Source of the DNA: Mya arenaria
Lineage: Eukaryota; Mollusca; Bivalvia; Myida; Myidae
Length of the DNA stretch: 64,000 nt
Reading direction: 5' to 3'
NCBI RefSeq assembly: GCF_026914265.1
Contig: NC_069125.1
Location: 73,843,546-73,907,545, forward strand
In this document: in pieces, positions 1 to 10,922 of the stretch
Position numbering within the stretch: position 1 is the stretch's first letter
How the letters are laid out: every line of letters starts with the position of its first letter
Made by a program: the position numbers and the translations under genes
Notes under the pieces: generated by a model
The model's database searches: none
Seen by the model: only the letters and a program-made list of their open reading frames with translations
What the model was told of the DNA's origin: nothing

Positions 1-190
1 CAGCAGATTGCTTCAGCATATTCCAATATAATTTAGCATTTTTAAATCTAGCTTGCTCAAGCTTTTTAGTCTGTAACTTATCATAGTTAAGCCTATGTTT
101 TCTTATACATGTTTTATATTCTGACCTGGCAGCATTAAGTAAAACCCTATGTTCATCCGACTTATCATTTCTATAAATATTCAACTGTCT
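1..190 (-). pseudogene. LINE-A linker between endonuclease and reverse transcriptase (partial, frameshifted)
   Basis: The reverse complement reads through a basic, lysine-rich linker, including ARSEYKTCIRKHRLNYDK and ARFKNAKLYWNMLKQSA, typical of the segment between endonuclease and reverse transcriptase. It lies in a different frame from the endonuclease, so a frameshift sits close to position 190. The reverse transcriptase itself would be outside the window. Confidence 0.7.
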
Positions 191-1378
191 TTAAAATATA
201 TTTCTTTTCCCAGCACACTCAGTAGTAAACCAAACTTTATGAGCAGAGTTGCGATCAATATTAGCATCAATATTGTTAGTTCTTATTTTTCGTTTAAAAA
301 TAGGGGATACAACTGTATCTAATATGTCATTGAGCTGTAAAATACTAGCACCGATATCATGCATTGAAGTACTATTACTAACAACATCATTCCATGTATT
401 TAAACTATCAATAATATTCTTACTGCTTAATCTTTCTTTATATGTTTGTTTATGGTCATTATTCCAAACATATTTATGAGGTATACTCTGTATTTCGTCC
501 TCAGTCTCACTGTTACTCGTAGCAACTGAAATTGAACTGCTAAACATAAACGTGAAATCTATCAAACAATGGTCAGATAAAATATTTGGGTCACAAACAC
601 AGAATTTATCAACACATTTAAATATATCAGGCGTTGAAATAACATAATCAACTAAACTAGACCCAGCTCTACCAAGGAAAGTAAAATGGCCTTCTTTATC
701 ATCGTCAAATCTCCCATTTAAAATGCGCATGCCCGTCTGTTTACAAAAATCTAATAAAATTAAGCCGTTATTGTTAATGCGGCCTTTGTCCTGGGAATTT
801 CTAGCAATACATGTATCAATAAAATAGCCTTCGGGCAAATAATCAATATGGTTTAAATTTTCATCCGGCACATAATCTGGTAAATCGGATGTATGTGCAT
901 TCATATCTCCACACACAATTAAATTACGATTATCGCCACACTTAGAATCGAGCTCACAAACATAATTAAGTAACCTGTCAAATGTATGACTGTCTACCAT
1001 CGCTTGCCGCGAGCTACCCTCTGGTACAACATAACATAAGCAAATATACAAATCATGTTCTAAACATATTTTCGATGCTGAAATTTTTACACATATAATA
1101 TCATCGTGACATTTAAAAACAAGTGTATCTTTACAAACATATTCATTCCTAATATATACTATAATTCCACCTGATGACCTTTTATTGGTCTTTAAAAGTT
1201 CGGTTCTATTTAAGACAAAATACTCAAATCCATTTACTTGTAAATCTGAAAAGTTATTGGCCCATGTTTCTGTAAACAATACAATGTCATGTGAGTTAAA
1301 CACATTAATTAATTCCCATGATAAGGGACTTTCACAAGTAATGGACCTACCCCAACCGCTGGCGCTATTTACTGGCAT
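191..1378 (-). pseudogene. LINE-A ORF2 endonuclease domain (exonuclease-endonuclease-phosphatase fold)
   Basis: A 395-residue open frame. Family hallmarks are visible: the metal-binding glutamate in FTETW (about residues 35-39), CGDMN (156-160), SSLVDYV (240-246) and LSDHC (267-271) with the catalytic SDH. This domain nicks target DNA for target-primed reverse transcription. The region after about residue 380 (VWFTTEC) is the start of the linker, after which the frame is lost. The ATG at 1,378 may not be a true start, because the upstream ORF1 frame continues into it once the nested insertion is removed. The usual N-terminal strand with its conserved Asn is not obvious, so the fusion may reflect a small deletion at the ORF1/ORF2 boundary. 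Confidence 0.85.
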
Positions 1379-1411
1379 TACGTGCTGCGGCTCCTGTGCC
1401 TGCGTTCGAGA

Positions 1412-1418
1412 GTTAACC
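1412..1418. repeat. Left target-site duplication of nested LINE-B
   Basis: GTTAACC here is repeated at 3,906-3,912, flanking the plus-strand LINE. The two copies bracket exactly the segment whose removal restores a continuous LINE-A frame. Confidence 0.7.
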
Positions 1419-1425
1419 TTCGTGT

Positions 1426-2580
1426 GGACCTATCAAACGTGCAGCCTGGTTTGATAAAGAGTGCTATGAAAAGAAAAGGGTCTATATGGAAGCCGTTAAA
1501 CGGTTAAAGGCCTTAAAAAGTGATGAAAACCGTCAACTTTTATTTGAAGCCAAACGTGCATATAAACTATTGACTATGAATAAAAAGAGGTCGCACACGA
1601 TAACTTAAATGAAAGACATTGAAGGGCTAAAGAAGAAAAAACCGAAGGACTTCTGGAAATATTTTTCAAAGCGTAAGGCAAAGCGCAGGAATAATATACA
1701 AGTTAAAGATTTTCAAGAGTATTTCCAAACGCTGTCGGACGGTTTAAATGGATTCTCCAATCCTGAGGCTGAACAGTTCTCGAAACGGCCATAAGACCCT
1801 AACGATCCTATATATGAGGAGCTTGACAATGACATTACTTCAGCGGAAGTGACAAAAGCGATAAAATCATTAAAACGAGCGAAAGCGGGATCTCAAGACG
1901 GACTTATTAATGAATATTTTATTGAAGTCGGAGATATAGTTCTTGGCCATTTAACCGATTTATTTAACCTCATATTAAATAGTGGATTTTTTCCAGACAG
2001 TTGGATGGAATCTATCATAGTACCCGTGTACAAGAAAGGCGACGAGGACCAAGTCACAAACTTTAGAGGGATAACCCTTATGAGTTCAATGGCAAAACTC
2101 TTTACTAGCACTCGACTTATGACCTGGGGCGATACACATGAAAAACTACCTGATAGCCAATTCGGTTTTAGAAAAGGTTACTTAACAGTGGACGCAATCT
2201 TCAGTTTAAATTGCTTGATTGAGAGTATGCTAAACAACGGCACACGCTTGTATGTAGCTATGGTCGACATGAAACGAGTTTTTGACTCTATTAACCACTC
2301 TGCGTTATGGTATAAGCTATATAAACTCGGTGTTTCTGGGGAAATGCTTCGTATAGTACGGTCTATGTATGACAAAGTGCGGTGCAAAGTCAAACATTGT
2401 GAAAAGATGTCCGATTTTATTGAAATAGCAGTCGGTTTGAAGCAGGGGGATGTGTGTTCTCCGAATTTTTACTCATTATTTGTAGAAGATATGGAACTTT
2501 ATATTGAAACACTTCCTACAAGTGGAATTTTAATCAAGGAATTGACTTTACTTCTGCTTATGTATGGCTTTGATAGCTGA
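1426..2580 (+). pseudogene. LINE-B linker and N-terminal half of reverse transcriptase
   Basis: A single reading frame (linker, then RT motifs) is interrupted by TAA at 1,606-1,608 and 1,792-1,794; the ATG-initiated pieces 1,609-1,794 and 1,849-2,580 lie in that same frame. RT blocks visible are FRGITLMSSMAKL, QFGFRKG, VDMKRVFDSINH (first catalytic Asp) and GLKQGDVCSP. The frame breaks exactly where the YADD box should be: MYG is followed at once, in another frame, by ALIAESPEDLQ. Confidence 0.85.
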
Positions 2581-3760
2581 ATCTCCGGAAGATCTACAGG
2601 AAAGCTTGAATGCGCTTAAAAAATATTGCGATAAATGGGGATTACAAGTCAATACCGACAAAACAAAGGTCATCGTTTTTAAAAAGAGAGGTCGTTTGAG
2701 ACAATGTGAAAAATGGACATATGACAATGTAAACTTAGATACAGTAAATGAATTCAATTATCTAGGAATGGTGTTCAGCTCGAGTGGATCGTTCGCTTTA
2801 AATCAGAATATGCTAACGGGAAAAGGCCTTAAGGCTATGAAGACGCTTATGTCAAATTTAAAATCATTTAACTTTACACCCGAAACATGTTGTCAACTTT
2901 TTGATGCATTTGTTAGCTCAATATTGAATTATTCATGTGAAATTTGGGGTTATGTGAAATCTCAGGAAGTAGAGAGGCTGCATTTAAGATTTTGTAAACG
3001 ACTACTAAACGTTAAACTTTCCACAAGTAACTGTAGCGTTTACGGAGAACTTGGTCGATACTCATTGCATATAAATCGATATATACGGCTAATTAAATAC
3101 TGGCTTAAGGTCGTCAATACAGACAATTGTATTATTAAATCTTTGTACGATCTATCATATATCGACTTTGTTAATGGAAAACATAATTGGTGTAACAATA
3201 TTAAGAATATTCTCGACAAATTTGGTTTCATTTATGTATGGAATAATCCAGACATTGTTATTACTAAGCACTTTATACCTATGTTTAAGCAGACAGTTAT
3301 AGACAATTTCATGCAAGAATGGCGAGAGAGTCTACAAAATAATGGTGTGTTGACAGTGTACAAGCATTTAAAACATAACCTTGAATACGAACAATATATG
3401 GACATTGTTACAAACAAATCACTGCGTAGCTGTTTAACGAAGATGCGTGTATCTGGTCACAAATTACGTGTGGAAACTGGACGATATGGACCGCAACGTG
3501 TCAATAGAGAAGATAGACAATGCGTATTATGTGTTAATGCTTTAAGAGACATTGAAGATGAGTTTCATTTTATTTTAAAATGTGATTGTTACAAAGACAT
3601 TAGGAAACGTTATATAAGCAAGTATTACACTAGAAACACGAGCATGTGGAAATTGATTGAGTTGTTTTCATCAAATAAAAAATCGGTGTTAAATCGATTG
3701 TGTACATATATAAGCAAAGCTAATGAAATAAGAAATTCGCTTATAAATACTATCCTTTAA
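2564..3760 (+). pseudogene. LINE-B C-terminal part of ORF2 (thumb and Cys/His motif)
   Basis: A 398-residue open frame begins just after the deleted active site. It has the post-RT block WGLQVNTDKTKV, the FNYLGMVFSSSG segment, NYSCEIWGY, and a C-terminal CVLC...EDEFHFILKC motif of the kind common at the end of LINE ORF2 proteins in molluscs. It is intact to its natural stop and is followed by a 3' UTR. Confidence 0.85.
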
Positions 3761-3875
3761 TTACACTTGTTTGTATTAATATGTTTTGTTTCTGTATTAT
3801 TTGTATTTATTTACCATCATTTTGTGTTATAATTATTTGTATGGATGAGAAACAATATGCTTAAATCCAAATAAA

Positions 3876-4949
3876 TCATCTTTCTGTTCTGTTCTGATCT
3901 GTTCTGTTAACCAGTGGTACGTTCACCTCCATTGGCATATGCACCGGCGGACTCGAAGTTTTCGGTGGGATAAACGGCGGTGATGCCGTCCGTGTCACGT
4001 CCCCGCTTACCGGCGCTGCACAGCCCCTATGACCGACTATATCCCGTTGGATAACACCAGGGGTGGGATTTGCAGAGGGTGAGTTTGTAATGCAAACGTT
4101 AGTCTGATGATCAAGTTCCTTTTCATCACGAATATACTGGGGTTTTACCGTTTTAAGGTTTACCAATTGTGAGAGTATATTTGCCGCTATATACTGGCCC
4201 CACTCAGGTAGTTCATCGTGCACCAGAGTACCATCCTGGATCAGCTTGGCCGGGTACACAATTTGCACCCTCGATCGCGTGTTCTGGTTTTTAAGTGCCT
4301 TGTACCTTGGCCAGAGACGCCCCCGAGCTTCCTGGATCTCACGCGGGAAATCAAAATCAATAGAAAACGGGGTGTTTCTCAGTCGCCGGACGCTACTCAT
4401 CACAAGCTCGACGTTTCCGAAGTCGCGCAAATTAGCGATGATCGGCCTGTTTTGGTGTTGCCTCCATGGATATCTCTGCCCTAGTCTGTGCGCTCGGGCA
4501 ATGTTTATGCAACGTGGGTCAATATCGAAATGGTTTTTCAGAAAGTCAAGCAAGATGTGTGTGCAATTCTCTCCATTGTTCTCAATAAATCCCCTAAATA
4601 TCAAATTATTTCGTCGAGATCTGGCTTCAACATCAATGGACTTATAAGCCAATGTCTTTAGGAGGTCCGACTGTTCATTTGTTGTTGAAATTACTTGACT
4701 CAATTTTTCATTGACATTTACAACAGTTTTATAAAGATAAACTATTTCCTTACTACAATTCACTTGCTCGTTTTTAATAAAACGTAACTCATCAAACATA
4801 TGCACCATCTTATTGTCTAATGAACTCTGCATAAAGTCTTGCCTTGTAATTTGCCCAGGAAATGATTGTCCATATGAATGTCCACTTTCCCGCTCGGACA
4901 AAGCCCCATACCTGTTCTGTACTGGCACAGAAAAATCACTATTTGCCAT
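3876..4949 (-). CDS. LINE-A ORF1 (RNA-binding, coiled-coil protein), 3' end altered by insertion
   Basis: A 357-residue frame. Residues 1-45 are polar. Residues 46-110 have heptad-like spacing, suggesting a trimerising coiled coil. RRNNLIFRG (112-120) opens the RNA-recognition-like domain, and ARAHRLG (151-157), RPIIANLRDF (168-177) and a C-terminal domain with YPAKLIQDG (232-240) follow. This is the organisation of LINE ORF1 proteins that coat element RNA. The genuine sequence ends near 3,906; the last ten or so residues (TDQNRTER and stop) come from the TCTGT tail of the nested LINE-B read in reverse. Without the insert the frame continues into the endonuclease. Confidence 0.8.
   Translation of the reverse strand: MANSDFSVPVQNRYGALSERESGHSYGQSFPGQITRQDFMQSSLDNKMVHMFDELRFIKNEQVNCSKEIVYLYKTVVNVNEKLSQVISTTNEQSDLLKTLAYKSIDVEARSRRNNLIFRGFIENNGENCTHILLDFLKNHFDIDPRCINIARAHRLGQRYPWRQHQNRPIIANLRDFGNVELVMSSVRRLRNTPFSIDFDFPREIQEARGRLWPRYKALKNQNTRSRVQIVYPAKLIQDGTLVHDELPEWGQYIAANILSQLVNLKTVKPQYIRDEKELDHQTNVCITNSPSANPTPGVIQRDIVGHRGCAAPVSGDVTRTASPPFIPPKTSSPPVHMPMEVNVPLVNRTDQNRTER
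3906..3912. repeat. Right target-site duplication of nested LINE-B
   Basis: GTTAACC follows immediately after the TCTGT-rich 3' tail of LINE-B and matches 1,412-1,418. Confidence 0.7.
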
Positions 4950-5690
4950 ATTTTAAATCCAATAAAGCACTCAAAAGCTTAATAGCCACGTAGAAAACTT
5001 ATTAAGGTACAAATCCACGGCAAAAAAAATACTTAAAATTGCTTTTAAATCCATTAAGTGACTCTTTTTTCACCTGGGAACATTTTCACCTGTAAACTAA
5101 GTCACGTGATATGTCCAATATAAACATATACATCTAAATCTTTGTTTTCGAATTCCGGACTGGCAATACTACACACGTAGCTGGTTGTTGAATATTCGAA
5201 TCCCCAACTGGCATCTAGCAGGTAGTTTAATATTCGAATCCCCAATCACCAACTTCCAACTACTTCCCATCTTTCATGTTATAAACTGCTATTAATCTAT
5301 ATCAAATCGTATGATAAATTATCAACAATTATTCATATCGAAATTGTCGCTTTAAAAGAATCGGAGATACGTTAGGAAATTAGGGTGAGAACAAAAAGTA
5401 TATTGTAAATACATGAAGTATAGAGTGATAATCTTATTCGGAAATTCTAATTATTTTAATTCTTTACGGAATACAGTAAAACTATAACGACCGAGCATTA
5501 TTGGTAAACAACGGCGGCACATGGTTTGTCATGATAGGCATGAGGCAGTTGCACATAGCGGTTAGAAAATATCAGTCGATTTTAAATTGAGACTGACACG
5601 TTCCATTGTGTATTTAAATGATATATAGCCTTTCTACATATCATCGATATTTAAGTGAATCATGTTAATGACGAACTTATTAATTAAGAT
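4950..5690. other. Non-coding stretch, probably LINE-A 5' UTR and flank
   Basis: No convincing coding frame. The first 100 bases may be 5' UTR of LINE-A. A short direct repeat of an AATATTCGAATCCCCA-type 16-mer occurs at about 5,190-5,250. Confidence 0.4.
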
Positions 5691-5699
5691 TCCCATAAG

Positions 5700-6323
5700 T
5701 TAATTCATTAAGTTAAGTCCTAAATTGAAATTACTACGCGATTTACTTTCAGCGTACTTAAATAGTTCAGGTGTAATGATGTATGACACATGTATACCGT
5801 ACATACATAACATAACAAGGTTTTCGAATTTTGTTAATGTTGGCCATCTGCAGTAAAAATTGCTTAAATACTTTTTTCGCAATTCTCTGTGTTTAGGGCA
5901 AACTAGAAGGAAATGGTATTCATCCTCAATAGTTCTCATGTTACAATTGTTACATAATCTTTCGTGCCGACGAGTATTAGTATATCTGCCTATTTCTATT
6001 TGTAGATCGTGAGATGAAGTTCTTAGTTTGGTTAAAGCAATTCTAAATTTATTTTCAGTGATATCACTAAGGTACGTTTCCTGATCAAACTCGTGTTTAA
6101 TTAATGAATATGAGCAAAGTTTAGGTAGGTTGTTTATTTGTCCATACCATGTCTGTTTATAATTGTCGATTATTATTATCCTTATAGGTATTATATCAAT
6201 AGATAACGTATCTTGATTAAGCCAAATGTTATTCATCCCAAGGCGATTCAATAAGAATTGTATATGATAAGCCCAATTATTACCGTTATACGTAGTATCA
6301 TTGCTAATGTCATCACGTAGCAT
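5700..6323 (-). pseudogene. LINE-C C-terminal domain of ORF2
   Basis: A 207-residue piece with NKFRIALTKLRTSSHDLQIE, then CNNCNMRTIEDEYHFLLVC, the same terminal CxxC...HxxxxC layout as LINE-B. It is separated from the reverse transcriptase by about 140 bases of frame-broken sequence. Confidence 0.82.
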
Positions 6324-6461
6324 ATTTTATACTATTTTGATCAGGATATTATTCGGGGAGTTAAGAATTTTAATCCAGTATCTGATCATTATAATCGTTC
6401 TATTAATTTTCATTGGGACCCTTCCTAATTCACCATACAAACATTCTAAATTTGTTGATCG

Positions 6462-7487
6462 TTAAACACATAATAATTTTCTGCAAAATTTAGTATGTAT
6501 CATTTCAACATCTTTGGCATCGTGAAAACCCCATACTTCTGCCGAATAGTTAAGAACTGGTGTCACTAGACTATCAAATATTTTTTTTTCTTTTATAGGT
6601 AGGTGCATAGAATATGAGGCGTGCTGTGCTAATCGCTTTTGTGTTCTGTTCCAGTTATTGTTCTTATATAAATGCGTCCCAAGATATTTAAAGGAAGTAA
6701 CCATTTCTATCTCTGCGTCGTAGAGATAAAATTGGTAGGCTGTGTGACGGCCCTTTTCAAAAATCATAGCTTTCGTTTTTTTAGCATTAATTTTTAACAC
6801 CCAGGTGTTACAATAATCTTGGAGATCATTTAACATGCATTGTAGAGAGTTTGGGTTATGTGAAAATAAAGCTGCGTCATCCGTAAACATAAGGAGAACT
6901 ACCTTTATGTCGTTTATAGTAAATATTCCTTCCTGATTACTGTTCATATAAGACGTGACGTCATTCACGAAGAATAAAAATAATAAACTTGAACTCGGGC
7001 AACCTTGTTTCAGGCCAGTGCCAGATTCGAACCAGTCTGATCTTGACTGTTTGTATCTAACACAACATTTGACCGCAGAATACATCACCTTAAGTGAAAG
7101 TACTATTTTAGAGCTTACATTTTCTTGTATGAGCTTTGTCCAAAGCTTAATTCTATCGATTTTGTCATATGCCTTTTCATAATCAACAAAAATGCAATAC
7201 AGTTTTTTACCACCATTAAGGGTTTTAGCAATGATAGAGAATAACACGAATATACAATCAATAGTCGATTTTCCTTTCTGGAAACCAAATTGTGAATCGC
7301 TTATTTTTTCATTGTTAATTGTCCATTTAGTCAGCCTATTTAATAATATCTGAGAATACACCTTACTTAATATATTGCTTAACGTAATGCCTCTATAATT
7401 TTTAGATTCACTAGCGTTACCACCTTTAAATATTGGTGTTATTATACCTTCTCCCCATGACTGCGGGTATTCTGCGCTATTAAACAT
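6462..7487 (-). pseudogene. LINE-C reverse transcriptase with intact catalytic motifs
   Basis: A 341-residue frame. YRGITLSNILSK (31-42), QFGFQKGKST (66-75), IFVDYEKAYDKID (99-111, with D102), GLKQGCPSSS (158-167) and LLMFTDDAALF (198-208) are the standard RT blocks. FTDD occupies the YADD position, so both catalytic aspartates are present. It ends in NYSAEVWGF and FCRKLLCV, then loses frame. Confidence 0.88.
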
Positions 7488-7493
7488 TCTGTT

Positions 7494-8003
7494 TTACAAT
7501 TTGAGCAAATATGGGGAAGTAATTTCAAATGAATTCTTAAAAATTTCCGCAATTAACATATCATTGCCGGGACTTTTCCCGCTTTTTTGAGAAAATATAG
7601 CATTCTTGAGTTCCGATTCCGAGATAATCCCATCCAGCGATTCATCGGCCAAAAAGGGCACATTAAAATCTTGTTCATTATTTGTAGCACCAAAAAGGTT
7701 ATTAAAATGATCATACAAATCATCAATAGATAAACCTTCAGAGCTGGGTATATTTTTCTTGTACTGGTTTTTGATATTTTTTCCAAAACTGTTTTGGTTT
7801 TGTTTTTGCCAGCTTAGCAATTCTAACACCCTCATTTTTAAGGAAGAGTTTCTTTTCTTTTCGTTTAATCCTGTTATATGTTTTTTTTAACATTAAAGTA
7901 TTCCTGAAGTAACTGGATATTATGTTTATTTTTTACGAATCTATTCCGAGCCTCCTTAAATGCTTTTCTAGCAACACTCTGAGTTAAACCATTTCTTTTT
8001 GTT
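7494..8003 (-). pseudogene. LINE-C linker and start of RT region
   Basis: A 113-residue frame (7,494-7,835) contains the pre-RT block with LSWQKQNQNSFGKN and KSGKSPGNDMLIAEIFK. Further upstream the linker KKTYNRIKRKEKKLF and ARKAFKEARNRF can be read with frame changes up to KKKWFNSEC near 7,985. Confidence 0.75.
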
Positions 8004-8013
8004 TGCTATATTC

Positions 8014-8052
8014 TTCTTCTTATTATTATTATTAGTAGTAGTAGTAGTATTT
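8014..8052. repeat. Short TTA/TAG microsatellite
   Basis: An imperfect run of ATT then AGT triplets at the 5' boundary of LINE-C. Confidence 0.7.
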
Positions 8053-8900
8053 TTACAATCATTAACCGTATTTCGGTTTTTACCCATAGTGTTTAACTTG
8101 AATATAATAAGGTGATGAAATATGCCCCTGGACCGACCAATGTTCAATGAGCTGCTCATTTCTTTTATATATATTGCCATTTTTAACTGTTGGGCAGAAT
8201 CACAAATATTGAAAGGCATTTCAGTGTAAGAGGACCTAAACGACTGCAGTAAAGACAGTCATATACTATTTATCTCAGCCAAGGACAAAGATAAAACAAG
8301 TACCCGTTTGGAACTCCTTTTTAATGGTCTTCGAATTGTAATTACCTCCCTTGTTGAAGACTGTCGTCTGTAGCATCAAAGAAACCTTGTCTTGTGGCAA
8401 TACTTAGAATGCTAATTAATTATTTCTCACTTCAAATGTCACCATAAACAAGTTTTCACGCACCTTTCAAGAAATAATGCTGAACTCTCCTCAGAACTAT
8501 ATAAAGACCGATTTGACTATCAACATAATCTGAATCCAGCAAAAAATACACTTTTACTTAATTTTGTTTTTAACTGAGGTGGGAGAAAAAGCATCTACCA
8601 TGGCCGCTCGTGCAGAGTCGGGATGAACCTATCTTACAGTCTCGGCCATGGAAGATACTTATATTATTCCTCCTTATTAAAGAGAATTAAAACATGTAAA
8701 CATAATAAAATACCTTTTTAAGATACGACGTGCAAAAGTGAGCAAAAGTAAATATAAGTGAAAGAACAAATAAAGAACAAACAACCAATACATACTGTAT
8801 ACATGTATACAGCTACAATAACAATGTGGTGCCATGCAACTGAGGTTGTTGAAGACATTGATGTACACGTGGTTGGTGCAGTGATTGGTCAATCTCCACC
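8053..8900. other. Intergenic stretch with a 9-bp spaced inverted repeat
   Basis: No gene recognised. CCATGGCCG at 8,598-8,606 is repeated inverted as CGGCCATGG at 8,643-8,651 with a 36-base loop; its meaning is unknown. Confidence 0.4.
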
Positions 8901-8961
8901 CACTGACATATCACGTTGCTATCGTACCCATTATTTTCTTCGGAAGTAGGCTGTGTCACAA

Positions 8962-9708
8962 TCATGCAAGAGAATGTGTTGATAATTTCCCACTCTGTAA
9001 AGAAATGTCCGCATCAAATGTATCCACAACAATCTGAACTAATGCATCTGAGCCATCTGATATTCCATGAAGCGTTTCAGATAAAGCGATTTTTTGAATG
9101 GCAATACCTCTTCAGAGGTATAGGTTACCCTTAATTTGTTCTTTGGTTTACTTTGGTGAAGTTCGCATTTTAACACTAAGTGCTATTAAAAGTTGAGTTG
9201 GAAAATTGGTCAAATACGGATCACGTTGCTACCAATTAGATATGATGCTGGAGTGTCATAGAGTTTCGTAGATAATTGAGAGAAAAGTTTCACTACCGTT
9301 GGACTCAACTTTCAACTGTTTGTTTCTGCAAACATTATATGTTTTACGATTTTCTATCGTCCTCTATATCTTTGCCTTCGCGAACGATATGTTGTGCTAC
9401 GTTCTTAATCGCTATCGATATCTGGGCGTTTGCTTACGACTATAATAACTTGCAACACCGGATGCTGTTTAAACTAGAAGATCGTCACCAAATCGTTCAG
9501 TGAACGAGGCAATAATATGTCTTCGGGTCAGCATTACACCTAATTCAGCCTTAAACTTTTCAAAGAAATCAATTGTATTACATACAGTCGAAGGATTCTC
9601 TAACATCAACCAACAAGGATATTCAAAGGCTAAATCAAAATCTCTTTCTTCATTGACAGACCCTGTAGACGAACTTGATGCAGCAAAGTGAATAATTTTG
9701 GGTGACAT
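8962..9708 (-). pseudogene. Decayed repeat-encoded protein, family unnamed
   Basis: The first 79 codons (9,708 to a TAA at 9,469) are open and coding-like, ending in RRHIIASFTERFGDDLLV. Beyond the stop the same protein can be followed in pieces: IAIKNVAQHIVREGKDIEDD at about 9,360-9,425 and ALVQIVVDTFDADI then GKLSTHSLA at about 8,965-9,045, with a stop at 8,962. The order and spacing suggest one decayed ORF. From memory it resembles proteins repeated many times in coral and mollusc genomes, probably mobile-element encoded, but I cannot name the family. Confidence 0.45.
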
Positions 9709-9867
9709 GAATTAAACCTTACAGTCTACATGATATATAATTCAAATCAGCAAATTATATACGTAAACATTGGTAAAGCATAGAACTTTCCCGCTTGAAA
9801 AAACTGTAAACAAAAGCAAATATACATTATTTGTGTGTGTGTTTTTGTATCATTTTACGATATTTCC

Positions 9868-10345
9868 GTGGCCATATTGGACGCCATATAGGTCCTGTTA
9901 TTGCTAAATATGTAATATATGAAATTATACATCAATTAATTAAGATCTTATGTGTCGTAAAAAGTATTTTTATACAGGTTTTTGCATATTTTGCTTATTT
10001 GGGCGGCCATCAAGATTGCTATGGCGGCCATATTAGACGCCATCTTGTTAAATATATAACTATATTTTATTTTTTGCAATATATATTGCACACATGTAAA
10101 TATTAAAACAATGCAAAATAATGGTATTTGCAACAAAATAAAACAAATAAGACAGTTTTTTTTTTGTTTTGGCGGCCATATTAGACGCCATAAATATAGT
10201 GTGAAATATCTTAGAATTCATCGTTTTATATTTAGAAACCATGCAAGTATAGATGATTTACACTAGAATCAAAGCATTGACACAAAAGTATAAGTCAATT
10301 GTTATTTTTGGTAAAAATTGGCGACCATCTTGGCCGCCATCTTGA
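9868..10345. repeat. Dispersed GGCGGCCAT / GACGCCAT motif cluster (YY1-like)
   Basis: Four copies of a short block (about 9,868-9,889, 10,001-10,046, 10,169-10,191, 10,318-10,345) share GGCGGCCATATTAGACGCCA or a close variant. The core GCCGCCATCTTG matches the known YY1 recognition consensus. No coding frame spans them. Confidence 0.55.
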
Positions 10346-10916
10346 ATATCTCGATATCTCGATTTCCCCAAGGATGGCGCGAGGCCATCAAACGGATTCT
10401 TAACTAGGGCCTAAACATCTTAAAAAGCTAAAAGCATTTTCTATATACTCCGATGCAAGGCTCAGCCAAAATAAACATTTGCTGGACTAATGGTAAAAAC
10501 TAAGGTAGTGGCTTGCCTAAATAATGTAGGTACCTCAGTATCGTTTAGAATGTAAATAATCGACTAACATCACTTAGCGAAAGTGACTAAAACCCTGATA
10601 ACATTTCCAAAAGTTGGTTCGAAAAGTGAATATTACAAAAGGTATCATACTGTTCATTAGTGAGTATTGGACTTAATGATCGCAAAAGACGTTGCCTTGT
10701 AGTATCATTTGACGTACAAAACAACAAAATATGTACTGAAATGCAGTACGGTTGAAAAGAGTGTACATTTAGTTACATATGGCCTGCTAAATATTTTGCT
10801 AAGAGCTAGCACCATCGTTCTTCAATATTTAAGTTGCTGACGATATATTTGGCTAAATTTCACTAAAACACCTGGTATTATCAGACGAAAATTAACACAG
10901 AGTTCAGTATGATACT
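10346..10916. other. Non-coding flank downstream of the large minus-strand gene
   Basis: AT-rich sequence without a supported gene or repeat. Confidence 0.5.
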
Positions 10917-10922
10917 TTTATT
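10917..10922 (-). promoter_or_regulatory. Candidate poly(A) signal of the chitin-binding/LamG gene
   Basis: AATAAA on the minus strand about 145 bases past the stop codon at 11,067. Confidence 0.5.

Larger units (their letters stand above)
1419..3905 (+). mobile_element. LINE-B, 5'-truncated copy nested inside LINE-A
   Basis: The copy begins in the linker (AAWFDKECYEKK, from about 1,441), runs through the reverse transcriptase and C-terminal domain to a stop near 3,760, and ends in an AT-rich 3' UTR with AATAAA-like sequence and a short TCTGT repeat tail (about 3,880-3,905). The lack of an endonuclease fits ordinary 5' truncation during target-primed reverse transcription. It is clearly dead: in-frame stops lie at 1,606 and 1,792, and an 11-base deletion near 2,558 removes the active-site motif. 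Confidence 0.88.
1..4949 (-). mobile_element. Non-LTR retrotransposon (LINE-A), minus strand, split by a nested LINE
   Basis: Reading leftwards from 4,949, this copy carries an ORF1 with coiled coil and RNA-binding domain, then an apurinic-type endonuclease, then the linker that leads to a reverse transcriptase beyond the left edge of the window. The segment 1,419-3,905 is foreign: it is an opposite-strand LINE bounded by GTTAACC on both sides. Removing it with one GTTAACC joins the ORF1 frame directly to the endonuclease frame with no stop. The clade is not resolved from sequence alone; the ORF1 layout resembles L1-type ORF1p, and related layouts occur in several LINE clades of molluscs. The copy is inactive because of the insertion and a frameshift near 190. 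Confidence 0.85.
5690..8010 (-). mobile_element. LINE-C, 5'-truncated non-LTR retrotransposon
   Basis: Reading leftwards from about 8,000 there is the linker (KKKWFNSEC, then KAFKEARNRFVKNKHN in another frame), an almost intact reverse transcriptase, and the C-terminal Cys/His region ending near 5,700. The endonuclease and ORF1 are missing. Frameshifts near 7,975, 7,490 and 6,460-6,330 break the ORF into pieces. Unlike LINE-B the active site is preserved. Confidence 0.85.
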
